A stretch of 5,103 nt of DNA from Acetobacteraceae bacterium (GTDB lineage: Bacteria > Pseudomonadota > Alphaproteobacteria > Acetobacterales > Acetobacteraceae): NCBI GenBank assembly GCA_947478535.1, contig CANJXD010000434.1, forward strand, positions 1 through 5,103, given 5' to 3'. This document shows positions 1-5,103 of the stretch, one piece after another. The translations under genes were made by a program, and so were the position numbers. Within the stretch, counting starts at the first letter, position 1. The number at the start of each line of letters is the position of its first letter. The notes under the pieces were generated by a model that was not told the origin of the DNA, searched no databases, and saw nothing but the letters and a program-made list of their open reading frames with translations.

Positions 1-1
1 C

Positions 2-295
2 ATCGCCGTGGACCGCATGCAGGAAGCGTTGGACATTCCCGTGAACCGCGTGGAACACCGCTGGGCCGGGCTGCGCAGCTTCACGCCGGACCGCAGCCTC
101 GCCATGGGCATGGACGCGGCGGCGCCTGGCTTCTTCTGGATGATCGGCCAGGGCGGCTATGGCATCCAGACCTCGCCCGCCGCGGGGCGGCTGATGGCGG
201 GGCTCGTCACCGGCGATGTCGATACCGACCTGCTGCCCGTCGTGCCGCTGGTCGATCCCAACCGCTTCCGCCCAAACAGCTTACGGAGGACATGA
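2..295 (+). CDS. FAD-dependent oxidoreductase, DAO/DadA type (C-terminal fragment)
   Basis: This is the last 97 codons of a gene that begins before the window; the frame is open from position 2, so the GTG at 8 is an internal valine and not a start. The visible segment has the hallmark end of the DAO superfamily (D-amino acid dehydrogenase, glycine/sarcosine oxidase). WAGLRSFTPDRS is the strand-turn before the last FAD contacts, and GFFWMIGQGGYGIQTSPAAGR is the Gly-rich loop and helix that close over the flavin near the substrate carboxylate. Family members oxidise D-amino acids, glycine derivatives or other secondary amines to imines. The substrate cannot be read from this fragment, and the N-terminal Rossmann GxGxxG motif lies outside. 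The stop TGA at 293-295 lies between the ribosome binding site and the preferred start of the dehydratase, so the two are probably co-transcribed. The family call is solid; specificity is unknown. Confidence 0.88.
   Translation: MAVDRMQEALDIPVNRVEHRWAGLRSFTPDRSLAMGMDAAAPGFFWMIGQGGYGIQTSPAAGRLMAGLVTGDVDTDLLPVVPLVDPNRFRPNSLRRT
285..290 (+). promoter_or_regulatory. Ribosome binding site of the dehydratase; decides its start
   Basis: GGAGGA is a near-perfect Shine-Dalgarno sequence. The first ATG (292) is only one base downstream, too close for use. The second in-frame ATG (298) is seven bases downstream, which is optimal. The dehydratase therefore most likely starts at 298 and does not overlap the preceding stop codon. 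Confidence 0.75.
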
Positions 296-297
296 CG

Positions 298-1278
298 ATG
301 AGCGGAACGCTCCCCACCGCACAGGATGTGCGGGACGCAGCACGGCGCATCGCGCCCCACATCATCCGCACGCCCATGCTGCGCCACCGTCTGTTGGATG
401 AGCGGACCGGCGGCACCATCCTGGTGAAGCCGGAGCCCCTGCAGCGGACCGGCAGCTTCAAGCTGCGTGGCGCCACCAATGCCGCGCTGCGCCTGGACCC
501 TTCGCTGCACAAGGCCGGCGTGGTGACGCATTCCTCCGGCAATCACGGCCAGGCCACGGCCTGCGCCGCCGCCATGATCGGCATGCCGGCGCTGATCGCG
601 ATGCCGCAGGACGCACCGGCCATCAAGGTGGAGAGCACGCGCCGCTGGGGGGCGGAGATCACCTTCTTCGACCGGCTGACAACGGACCGCGAAACCCTCG
701 CCCATCGTCTGGCGGTGGAACGCGGCGGCACCGTGCTACCGCCCTTCGACCATGCCGACGTGATCGCCGGCCAGGGCACGCTGGCGCTCGAATTGTTCGA
801 GGATGCGGATGCCGCTGGCCTGCACCTCGATGCCCTCGCTGTCTGCACCGGCGGCGGCGGGCTGATCGCGGGTTGTGCGCTGGCCGCGGAGGCGGCTTCC
901 CCCACCACCGCCATCTGGGCGGTGGAACCGGAAGGCTGGGACGATACGAAGCGCAGCCTCGAAGCCGGCGCGCGGATCGCCAATGACGGCCAGGGCGAGA
1001 CGATCTGCGACGCGCTGCTGTCCATGCGGCCGGGGGAGATGACCTTCGCCGTCAACCAGTCGCGCCTCGCCGGGGGCGTGATGGTGACGCGCGCCGAGGT
1101 GTTTCGGGCCATGCGCTTCGCCTTCGAACACCTGAAGATCGTGGCCGAGCCCGGCGGCGCCGTGGCGCTGGCCGCCGTGCTCGCGGGCAAGCTGGATACC
1201 AGGGGCCGGGTCGTCGGCGTCGTCATCAGTGGCGGCAATGTCGATCCCTCCGTCTTTGCGGAGGCCTTCGCGGCATGA
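298..1278 (+). CDS. PLP-dependent threonine/serine dehydratase, serine racemase-like
   Basis: A 326-residue fold-type II PLP enzyme, expected to be cytosolic, that would deaminate L-threonine or L-serine (or a hydroxy-amino acid such as 3-hydroxyaspartate) to the 2-oxo acid and ammonia. Residues from the 298 start: PLP Schiff-base lysine K55 in GSFKLRG; THSSGNHGQA around 77-86, binding the substrate carboxylate; the tetraglycine phosphate loop G185-G188; E210 and D216 matching the divalent-metal ligands of serine racemase; S311 in SGGNVD contacting the pyridine nitrogen. There is no C-terminal ACT regulatory domain, so the length fits catabolic TdcB or serine racemase (about 320-340 residues), not biosynthetic IlvA (about 510). 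S80 occupies the position of the second racemisation base (Ser84 of human serine racemase), where typical IlvA/TdcB have alanine. The stop overlaps the next start as ATGA. Family is certain; substrate, and racemase versus lyase activity, are not. An alternative start is 292. Confidence 0.92.
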   Translation: MSGTLPTAQDVRDAARRIAPHIIRTPMLRHRLLDERTGGTILVKPEPLQRTGSFKLRGATNAALRLDPSLHKAGVVTHSSGNHGQATACAAAMIGMPALIAMPQDAPAIKVESTRRWGAEITFFDRLTTDRETLAHRLAVERGGTVLPPFDHADVIAGQGTLALELFEDADAAGLHLDALAVCTGGGGLIAGCALAAEAASPTTAIWAVEPEGWDDTKRSLEAGARIANDGQGETICDALLSMRPGEMTFAVNQSRLAGGVMVTRAEVFRAMRFAFEHLKIVAEPGGAVALAAVLAGKLDTRGRVVGVVISGGNVDPSVFAEAFAA

Positions 1279-1934
1279 CCATCACCATCCATGGCTGCGC
1301 GCGGTCCCGCGCCTCCCGCAACATCTGGCTGCTGGAGGAAGCGGGCGTGCCCTTCCGGCACAGTCCCGTCATCCAGGCCTATCGCCTGGCGGACCCCGAC
1401 GCGGCGGATGCACCGCTGAACACGCGGTCACCGGCCTTCCTGGCGGTGAACCCGAACGGCCATATCCCGTCGATGGAGGAGGATGGGCTGGTGCTGCATG
1501 AAAGCCTCGCCATCAACCTCTACCTCGCGAAGAAGCATGGCGGCGCGCTGGGTCCGAAGGACCTGGCGGAAGACGGGCTGATGGGCATGTGGTCGCTCTG
1601 GGCGGCGACGGAGGCCGAGCCGCACACGATCGAAATTCTCTACAACATGGTGGCCAAGCCGGTGACGGAACGCGATGCCGCCAAGGCCGCCGCCTGCATC
1701 GTCGCACTCCGCGCACCTTTCGCGGTGCTGGATGCGGCGCTGGCGCAAACCGGATTCCTCGTCGGCGGGCGCTTCACGGTGGCGGATATCAATGTGGCTG
1801 AGGTCATCCGCTACGCCATGCCCGCGGCCGAGTTGTTCGATGCCGCGCCCCGCGTGAAAGCCTGGCTCACCGCCTGCCACGCCCGCCCGGGCTTCCGGGC
1901 GATGGCGGCGGCGCGGGAGAAGGACCCCGCCTGA
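1275..1934 (+). CDS. Glutathione S-transferase family protein
   Basis: A 219-residue two-domain GST-fold protein. The N-terminal thioredoxin-like domain (about 1-85) has the SRASRN segment at 11-16, where Ser-type bacterial GSTs keep the glutathione-activating residue. It also has NPNGHIPS at 59-66 with the cis-proline P65, and H-E76-S77 for binding the glutathione gamma-glutamyl group. The helical C-terminal domain contains the folding motif FTVADINV (167-174, N-cap with T168 and D171). The start ATG overlaps the dehydratase stop by four bases, with GGAGG at 1260-1264 ten bases upstream, which suggests translational coupling and a shared operon. Known roles of the family include glutathione conjugation, dehalogenation, isomerisation and peroxide reduction. 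No motif here selects among them, and a detoxifying role for a reactive intermediate of the operon is only a guess. The insertion rich in Asp and Ala at about 39-52 lengthens the loop before the cis-proline. Confidence 0.9.
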   Translation: MTITIHGCARSRASRNIWLLEEAGVPFRHSPVIQAYRLADPDAADAPLNTRSPAFLAVNPNGHIPSMEEDGLVLHESLAINLYLAKKHGGALGPKDLAEDGLMGMWSLWAATEAEPHTIEILYNMVAKPVTERDAAKAAACIVALRAPFAVLDAALAQTGFLVGGRFTVADINVAEVIRYAMPAAELFDAAPRVKAWLTACHARPGFRAMAAAREKDPA

Positions 1935-1962
1935 CCGTCAGGCCGCGCGATCAGCCGCGCGG
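1929..1962. terminator. Back-to-back palindromes between convergent genes (putative bidirectional terminator)
   Basis: Two inverted repeats lie edge to edge. GCCTGACCGTCAGGC (1929-1943) is a perfect 7+1+7 palindrome containing the GST stop codon. CCGCGCG (1943-1949) and CGCGCGG (1956-1962) form an all-GC 7-bp stem with a 6-base loop containing the b561 stop codon. Only 16 bases separate the two convergent genes. No T-tract follows on either strand, so this is not a textbook intrinsic terminator. It may act as a GC-hairpin or Rho-assisted terminator, or simply block exonucleases. Confidence 0.45.
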
Positions 1963-2481
1963 ACCAAAAGGCAGCATCCGCCGCAGCACGCCGTCGCGGC
2001 GGATCACCGCATGCCACAGCGTCGCCGCGACATGCAGAACCACGGCGCCGAAGGTGAGGTTCGCGAGAACCTCATGCACTTCCTCCAGAGCCTTGCGCAG
2101 ACCGAACCCCGCCAGCAGGTTCGGCAATTCGAACAGGCCGGCGACGTTGAACGGCGTCCGCGCGGACAGCGCGATGGCGAGCCCCGTCAGTGGCACCAGG
2201 GCCATCAGCGCATAGAGCAGCAGATGCACTGCCCGCGCGGCGATGCCTTCCCACCCCGGCGCTTCCTCCGGTGTGCCACCCATGAACCGCGCCAGCAGCC
2301 GAGGCAGCACCAGGGCCAGGACCGCCATGCCGATCAGAGCATGGATGCCATTGGCGAAGACCCGGTCGGGGCCGCGCGGGAAGTCTTCCAGCAACTGGCC
2401 GAGCAGCCAGGCAGCACCGACGGCCAGGGCCATGGTCCAGTGCAGCGCGATGCTCGCCAGGGAATAGCGGCGGTCCAACAC
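1951..2481 (-). CDS. Cytochrome b561 (CybB-type di-heme membrane protein)
   Basis: A 176-residue inner-membrane protein with four predicted helices (about 8-29, 43-63, 82-105 and 138-159), the same length as E. coli CybB. The four heme-ligand histidines sit where the family places them: H14 (IALHW), H47 (GIHALIG), H136 (EEVHE) and H150 (VVLHVAA). The C-terminal RRMLPF is also typical. The family transfers electrons in the membrane; E. coli CybB has been reported to oxidise superoxide and pass the electron to ubiquinone. The open frame extends back to an ATG at 2559, but that N-terminus is hydrophilic, lacks a good ribosome binding site and has no counterpart in the family. AGGAG at 2490-2486 (minus strand) favours GTG at 2481 (four-base spacing) or TTG at 2478 (seven bases); I chose GTG, and TTG would shorten the protein by one residue. 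Convergent with the GST gene and divergent from the regulator. Confidence 0.88.
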   Translation of the reverse strand: MLDRRYSLASIALHWTMALAVGAAWLLGQLLEDFPRGPDRVFANGIHALIGMAVLALVLPRLLARFMGGTPEEAPGWEGIAARAVHLLLYALMALVPLTGLAIALSARTPFNVAGLFELPNLLAGFGLRKALEEVHEVLANLTFGAVVLHVAATLWHAVIRRDGVLRRMLPFGPRG

Positions 2482-2485
2482 ATGT

Positions 2486-2490
2486 CTCCT
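2486..2490 (-). promoter_or_regulatory. Ribosome binding site of cytochrome b561, partly inside an inverted repeat
   Basis: Read on the minus strand this is AGGAG, four bases before GTG (2481) and seven before TTG (2478). Its first three bases (plus 2488-2490) form the end of a perfect 9-bp inverted-repeat arm, so the site could be partly hidden by mRNA folding. Confidence 0.6.
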
Positions 2491-2533
2491 GCTGTCGCGT
2501 GGGTCTGCTGTGGCATTCAAAGCTGACAGCAGG
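2488..2533 (-). repeat. Alternative inverted repeats in the cytochrome b561 leader
   Basis: CCTGCTGTC (2488-2496) and GACAGCAGG (2525-2533) are perfect 9-bp inverted arms separated by 28 bases. A second copy of the left arm, CTGCTGT at 2505-2511, pairs instead with ACAGCAG at 2526-2532 (7 bp, 14-base loop). In the b561 mRNA the same 5' segment can therefore pair with either of two downstream segments; only the 9-bp pairing covers part of the AGGAG ribosome binding site. The effect depends on transcription starting upstream of 2533, which is not known. Confidence 0.45.
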
Positions 2534-2654
2534 CTGAAAGTGCCACGTGCCCAGCACATCGCTGTGATGCTCAGATTCTGTGAATTCTTGACTGCTGCCG
2601 GGAAACCGATGCGTCATTGGAGGACCCCGACCGGCGCCACGCCTGCGGAAAAGT

Positions 2655-2660
2655 AAAGGA
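2655..2660 (+). promoter_or_regulatory. Ribosome binding site supporting a CTG start
   Basis: AAAGGA lies eight bases before CTG at 2669. It overlaps the in-frame stop TAA (2654-2656) that bounds the regulator's reading frame. No comparable Shine-Dalgarno sequence precedes the first ATG at 2711, where the upstream bases are CGC-rich coding sequence. Confidence 0.6.
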
Positions 2661-2668
2661 TCGACAAA

Positions 2669-4078
2669 CTGGCTCGTCCCCTCATCGGCCGCAGCATCCG
2701 CCGCCTCCGCATGGAGAAGGGGCTGACTCAGCAGGCCCTGGCCCTCCGGCTCGGCATCTCTGCCAGCTACCTGAACCTGATCGAACACGACCAGCGCGCC
2801 GTCACCGCCAGCCTGCTCATCAAGCTGGGGGAGACGCTCGCCGTCGATCTCCAGGCGCTCTCCGGCTCCCGCGAACGGCAGATGGAAGCCGGGCTGCGGG
2901 AAGTGCTCTCGGACCCCCTGCTCGGGCTGGAGGAGTTGCCGGAGGCGGAAATCGCCACCCTCGCCGCCGGCGCTCCGAACGCCGCCCGGGCCATGCTGGC
3001 GCTCTACCGCGCCTGGCGCGTGGCGCGGGAGGACGCCTCCGGCATCGCGCTGCCCACCGGCCGCCGCCTGCTGCTGCCGAATGAGGAAGCGCGGGACTTC
3101 TTCCACGACCACGCCAACCACTTCCCCGCCCTGGAACAGGTGGCCGAGGCGATCGGCGCGGAACTGCGCGCCGCCCCCGCCGAGATGAATCACGCCATCG
3201 CCGAGCGCCTGCGCCGCACCCATGGCGTGACCGTGAATGTCGGCCCGCTGGCTGGCAGCCTGCGGCGGTATGACCCCGCGCAGCGGCGGCTCGATCTCTC
3301 GGAATCCCTGCCACGCGAAAGCCGAGGCTTCCAGATGGCGTTCCAGTTGATGCTGCTGGAAGCGCGGGAGGCGGTGGAAGCCGTGGTCATGCCGGCGGAG
3401 CCGTCCAGCCAGGAAGCGGCCTCCCTGATCCGGCTCGGCCTGCTGAACTACGCCGCCGCTGCGCTGCTGATGCCCTACGGCACCTTCCTCGCCGCCGCCC
3501 GGTCCCTGCGCCATGAGGTGGAGGCGCTCGCCGCGCGCTTCGGTGTCAGCTTCGAACAGGCGGCGCACCGGCTTTCCACGCTGCAACGGCCGGATGCACG
3601 GGGCGTGCCGTTCTTCTTCCTGCGCGTCGATCCCGCGGGGAATGTGGACAAACGCTTTTCCGCCGCCGGCTTCCCCTTCGCCCGCTTCGGTGGGTCTTGT
3701 CCGAAATGGATCGTCCACCAGGCCTTCGCGACCCCGGCCACAACGCGGGTGCAGGTCGCGCAATTGCCGGACGGCGCCACCTTCCTCACCTTCGCCCGCG
3801 CCATCGCCGCGCCCACCACGCATTGGGGCGAACCTGCGCCGGTGCATGTCGTCGCCATGGGCTGCGATGCCTCCCGCGCGGCGGAGGTCGTCTATGCCGA
3901 TGGCCTCGATCTCAGCAGTGCCGCGGTCGGAATCGGCCTGTCCTGCCGGCTCTGTGAGCGCGCGGACTGCCGCAGCCGTGCCTTCCCGCCGCTCGAACAC
4001 CGCCTGGCGCTGGACCCGAACGAGGACGGCGCCAGCCCCTGGCGCTTCGAACCGCGGGCGCGTTTAGCCGGGCCTTAA
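2669..4078 (+). CDS. XRE-family regulator, short-chain fatty acyl (ScfR) type
   Basis: A 469-residue DNA-binding regulator. The helix-turn-helix spans about 10-64, with GLTQQALALRLGIS and recognition helix SASYLNLIEH (31-40). The middle part is IrrE/ImmA-like but lacks the zinc motif HExxH: the equivalent helix reads FQMAFQLMLLE (221-231), so peptidase activity is not expected. LLNYAAAALLMPYGTF and RFGVSFEQAAHRLSTLQRP, then KRFSAAGFPFARFGGSCPKW, are hallmarks of the ScfR family (PF09856-type C-terminus). Cysteines C399, C426, C429 and C434 (CRLCERADC) resemble the metal-site region of relatives; M. tuberculosis PrpR of this family was reported to bind an iron-sulfur cluster and CoA. Relatives RamB, PrpR and PccR control acetate or propionate metabolism; the target here is unknown. 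The start is inferred as CTG 2669: the frame opens at TAA 2654, the first ATG (2711) would remove the first HTH helix, and ARPLIGRSIRRLR matches the family N-terminus. Divergent from b561. Confidence 0.88.
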   Translation: MARPLIGRSIRRLRMEKGLTQQALALRLGISASYLNLIEHDQRAVTASLLIKLGETLAVDLQALSGSRERQMEAGLREVLSDPLLGLEELPEAEIATLAAGAPNAARAMLALYRAWRVAREDASGIALPTGRRLLLPNEEARDFFHDHANHFPALEQVAEAIGAELRAAPAEMNHAIAERLRRTHGVTVNVGPLAGSLRRYDPAQRRLDLSESLPRESRGFQMAFQLMLLEAREAVEAVVMPAEPSSQEAASLIRLGLLNYAAAALLMPYGTFLAAARSLRHEVEALAARFGVSFEQAAHRLSTLQRPDARGVPFFFLRVDPAGNVDKRFSAAGFPFARFGGSCPKWIVHQAFATPATTRVQVAQLPDGATFLTFARAIAAPTTHWGEPAPVHVVAMGCDASRAAEVVYADGLDLSSAAVGIGLSCRLCERADCRSRAFPPLEHRLALDPNEDGASPWRFEPRARLAGP

Positions 4079-4151
4079 CCCCCCCGCCCGTATCCCTGTC
4101 TTCGTCCCGCCAGAACGCGGGGCCGATGGCACTCATACGGCACGGACCAGG

Positions 4152-5103
4152 ATGGCAAAGGGCAATGGCGGGGTCACCCTCGTCATCAAGCGAATCGAGG
4201 AAGGCGAGCACGGGCACCATGGTGGTGCCTGGAAGGTCGCCTATGCCGACTTCGTCACGGCAATGATGGCCTTCTTCCTGCTGATGTGGTTGCTCAACGC
4301 CACCACAGAGGAACAGCGCCGCGGCATCGCGGACTTCTTCGCCCCCACCAATGTCATGGGCCAGCAGCAGACCGGGTCCGGGCAGCCCTTCGGCGGCCGC
4401 ACGCCCAACGAATCCGAACCGATGACGCAGAATGCCGGCGCCATCCGCCTGCAACGCGGCCCCGTCCCCGTGCTGCCCGATGTGGAATTGGAGGAGGAGG
4501 TCGATACCGTCGCCCGCCCCGTGCCCCGGCGCGAAGGCCCCGAAGGCGAGGATGAGGAAGCGGACCCCCGCCGCGTCCGCCAGGCCCGCGCCGATGCGCC
4601 GCCCGGGGATGCGGATCCGCGCCGGCTCGGCGACGGCACCGAAAGCGACCCCGCCCGCATGACCGAAGCCCAGCTTCGCGCGGAGAACGCCCGCCGCGAA
4701 CGCGAAGCCTTCGAACGCGCGGCGGAGGAAATCCGCCGCATCGTGGACCAGGACCCGGCGCTGGCCGATCTCGGCCGGCAATTGCTGGTGGAACAGACGC
4801 CGGAAGGGCTGCGCATCCAGCTCGTCGATGCCGAACGCCAGCCGATGTTCGCCCTCGGCGGCAGCGCGCCGAATGACCGCGCGCGGCTGCTGCTGGCGCG
4901 CGTCGCGCAGGTTACGACAAGGCTGCCAAACACCATCGCGATCGCCGGCCATACCGACGCCACGCCGTTCCGTGGCGGCACGGAACGCTCGAACTGGGAC
5001 CTCTCGGCGGAACGCGCCAATGTCACCCGCCGGCTGCTCACGGAATCGGGGCTGCCGGAAGCGCGGATCCGCAGCGTGACCGGCAATGCGGAACGCGACC
5101 TGC
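4152..5103 (+). CDS. motB: Flagellar motor stator protein MotB (3' end beyond window)
   Basis: 317 codons are visible and the frame is open at the window edge. MotB pairs with MotA to form the ion-conducting stator anchored to peptidoglycan. The short cytoplasmic N-terminus (1-28, His-rich HGHHGG at 20-25) is followed by the single membrane helix of about 29-48, with the ion-binding aspartate D33 in AYADFVTAMMAFFLLMW (E. coli D32). Then comes a plug/linker region and an OmpA-like peptidoglycan-binding domain from about 205. GHTD (266-269) and NWDLSAERA (281-289) are its signature. The linker of about 75-190 is long, rich in Pro, Arg, Glu and Asp, and probably disordered, with a helical Glu/Arg segment near 178-200. 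The start has only a weak ribosome binding site (GGA at 4144-4146). It lies 73 bases after the regulator stop, in a gap holding a run of seven C (4079-4085) and no clear promoter. No motA lies immediately upstream. Confidence 0.95.
   Translation, partial: MAKGNGGVTLVIKRIEEGEHGHHGGAWKVAYADFVTAMMAFFLLMWLLNATTEEQRRGIADFFAPTNVMGQQQTGSGQPFGGRTPNESEPMTQNAGAIRLQRGPVPVLPDVELEEEVDTVARPVPRREGPEGEDEEADPRRVRQARADAPPGDADPRRLGDGTESDPARMTEAQLRAENARREREAFERAAEEIRRIVDQDPALADLGRQLLVEQTPEGLRIQLVDAERQPMFALGGSAPNDRARLLLARVAQVTTRLPNTIAIAGHTDATPFRGGTERSNWDLSAERANVTRRLLTESGLPEARIRSVTGNAERDL

Larger units (their letters stand above)
2482..2668. promoter_or_regulatory. Divergent intergenic region between b561 and the ScfR regulator
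   Basis: These 187 bases must hold promoters for both divergent genes. Visible elements are the inverted repeats of the b561 leader (2488-2533), a CACGTG palindrome (2544-2549), the short dyad CATC-N5-GATG (2557-2569) and a TTGACT hexamer (2588-2593) that could be a plus-strand -35 box, although no convincing -10 box follows. I recall TTTGCAAA-like repeats as binding sites of studied ScfR regulators (RamB, PccR); no such motif is present here. Individual promoter boxes cannot be assigned with confidence. Confidence 0.4.

Noticed and set aside
298..1278. Assignment of the dehydratase as EutB of ectoine catabolism
   Set aside because: EutB is a related family, but no other ectoine-utilisation gene is visible and the residues do not discriminate.
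543..1361. Minus-strand frame opposite the dehydratase (also 157-705 and 736-1131)
   Set aside because: Ser/Ala/Pro-rich shadow of an unambiguous PLP enzyme gene.
2334..2516. Leader peptide using the ATG overlapping the b561 start in another frame
   Set aside because: That ATG is only two bases from AGGAG, and the frame simply runs inside the b561 gene with no recognisable product.
2528..2545. Minus-strand TGGCAC upstream of b561, resembling a sigma-54 -24 element
   Set aside because: The GC of the -12 element is not at the required spacing.
2588..2617. TTGACT followed by CGTCAT with 18-bp spacing as a sigma-70 promoter for the regulator
   Set aside because: The -35 box is good, but the -10 box matches TATAAT at only three of six positions; not enough to annotate as a promoter.
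2072..4000. A 642-codon open frame on the minus strand, antisense to the regulator
   Set aside because: It lies opposite a strong family match, has low-complexity Gly/Arg/Glu-rich composition with no recognisable domain, and overlaps b561 in another frame. It is a typical high-GC shadow.
4082..4122. CCCCGC...GCGGGG as a terminator after the regulator
   Set aside because: A 6-bp stem with a 29-base loop and no T-tract is expected by chance in such GC-rich DNA.
4122..4129. GCCGATGG upstream of motB, resembling the sigma-28 flagellar -10 box GCCGATAA
   Set aside because: No TAAA-like -35 element exists at the required distance upstream, and the match is only six bases.
3912..4952. Long minus-strand frames opposite motB (also 4241-5086)
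   Set aside because: They are mirror frames of the MotB coding sequence, rich in Arg/Ala/Gly, with no motif or ribosome binding site.

Overview
The window is very GC-rich and gene-dense, with G or C at most third codon positions, 4-bp ATGA gene overlaps and long antisense shadow ORFs. Together with the gene content this suggests an alphaproteobacterium. A Roseomonas/Acetobacteraceae-type or related rhodospirillal genome is my inference from protein style, not something the sequence proves. There is no sign of a mobile element, CRISPR array or RNA gene.

Layout. (1) Positions 2-1934, plus strand: a compact amino-acid/redox operon. It holds the C-terminal end of a DAO/DadA-type FAD oxidoreductase, a complete PLP-fold-II threonine/serine dehydratase (serine racemase-like in its active-site residues), and a glutathione S-transferase-like protein whose start overlaps the dehydratase stop. 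(2) Positions 1929-1962: two adjacent palindromes carry the stop codons of two convergent genes and probably end both transcripts. (3) Positions 1951-2481, minus strand: a cytochrome b561 of the CybB type, four membrane helices and 176 residues. (4) Positions 2482-2668: a divergent intergenic region containing competing inverted repeats next to the b561 ribosome binding site. (5) Positions 2669-4078, plus strand: an XRE/ScfR-family (short-chain fatty acyl) transcriptional regulator that apparently starts at a CTG codon and carries a C-terminal cysteine cluster. (6) Positions 4152-5103, plus strand: a flagellar stator protein MotB, cut by the window end.

How the parts may work together. The first three genes are probably co-transcribed and could process a hydroxy-amino acid or D-amino acid. 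The dehydratase has the serine that acts as the second racemisation base in eukaryotic serine racemase, and its upstream neighbour belongs to a family that oxidises D-amino acids or secondary amines. The b561 and the ScfR regulator share a divergent promoter region. Relatives of this regulator sense acyl-CoA or metabolic state and at least one carries an iron-sulfur cluster, so local redox-linked control of b561 is conceivable but unproven. MotB appears functionally separate.

No clearly new system is evident. The most useful leads are the CTG start, the alternative hairpins over the b561 leader, and the racemase-like dehydratase beside an amino-acid oxidase-type gene.
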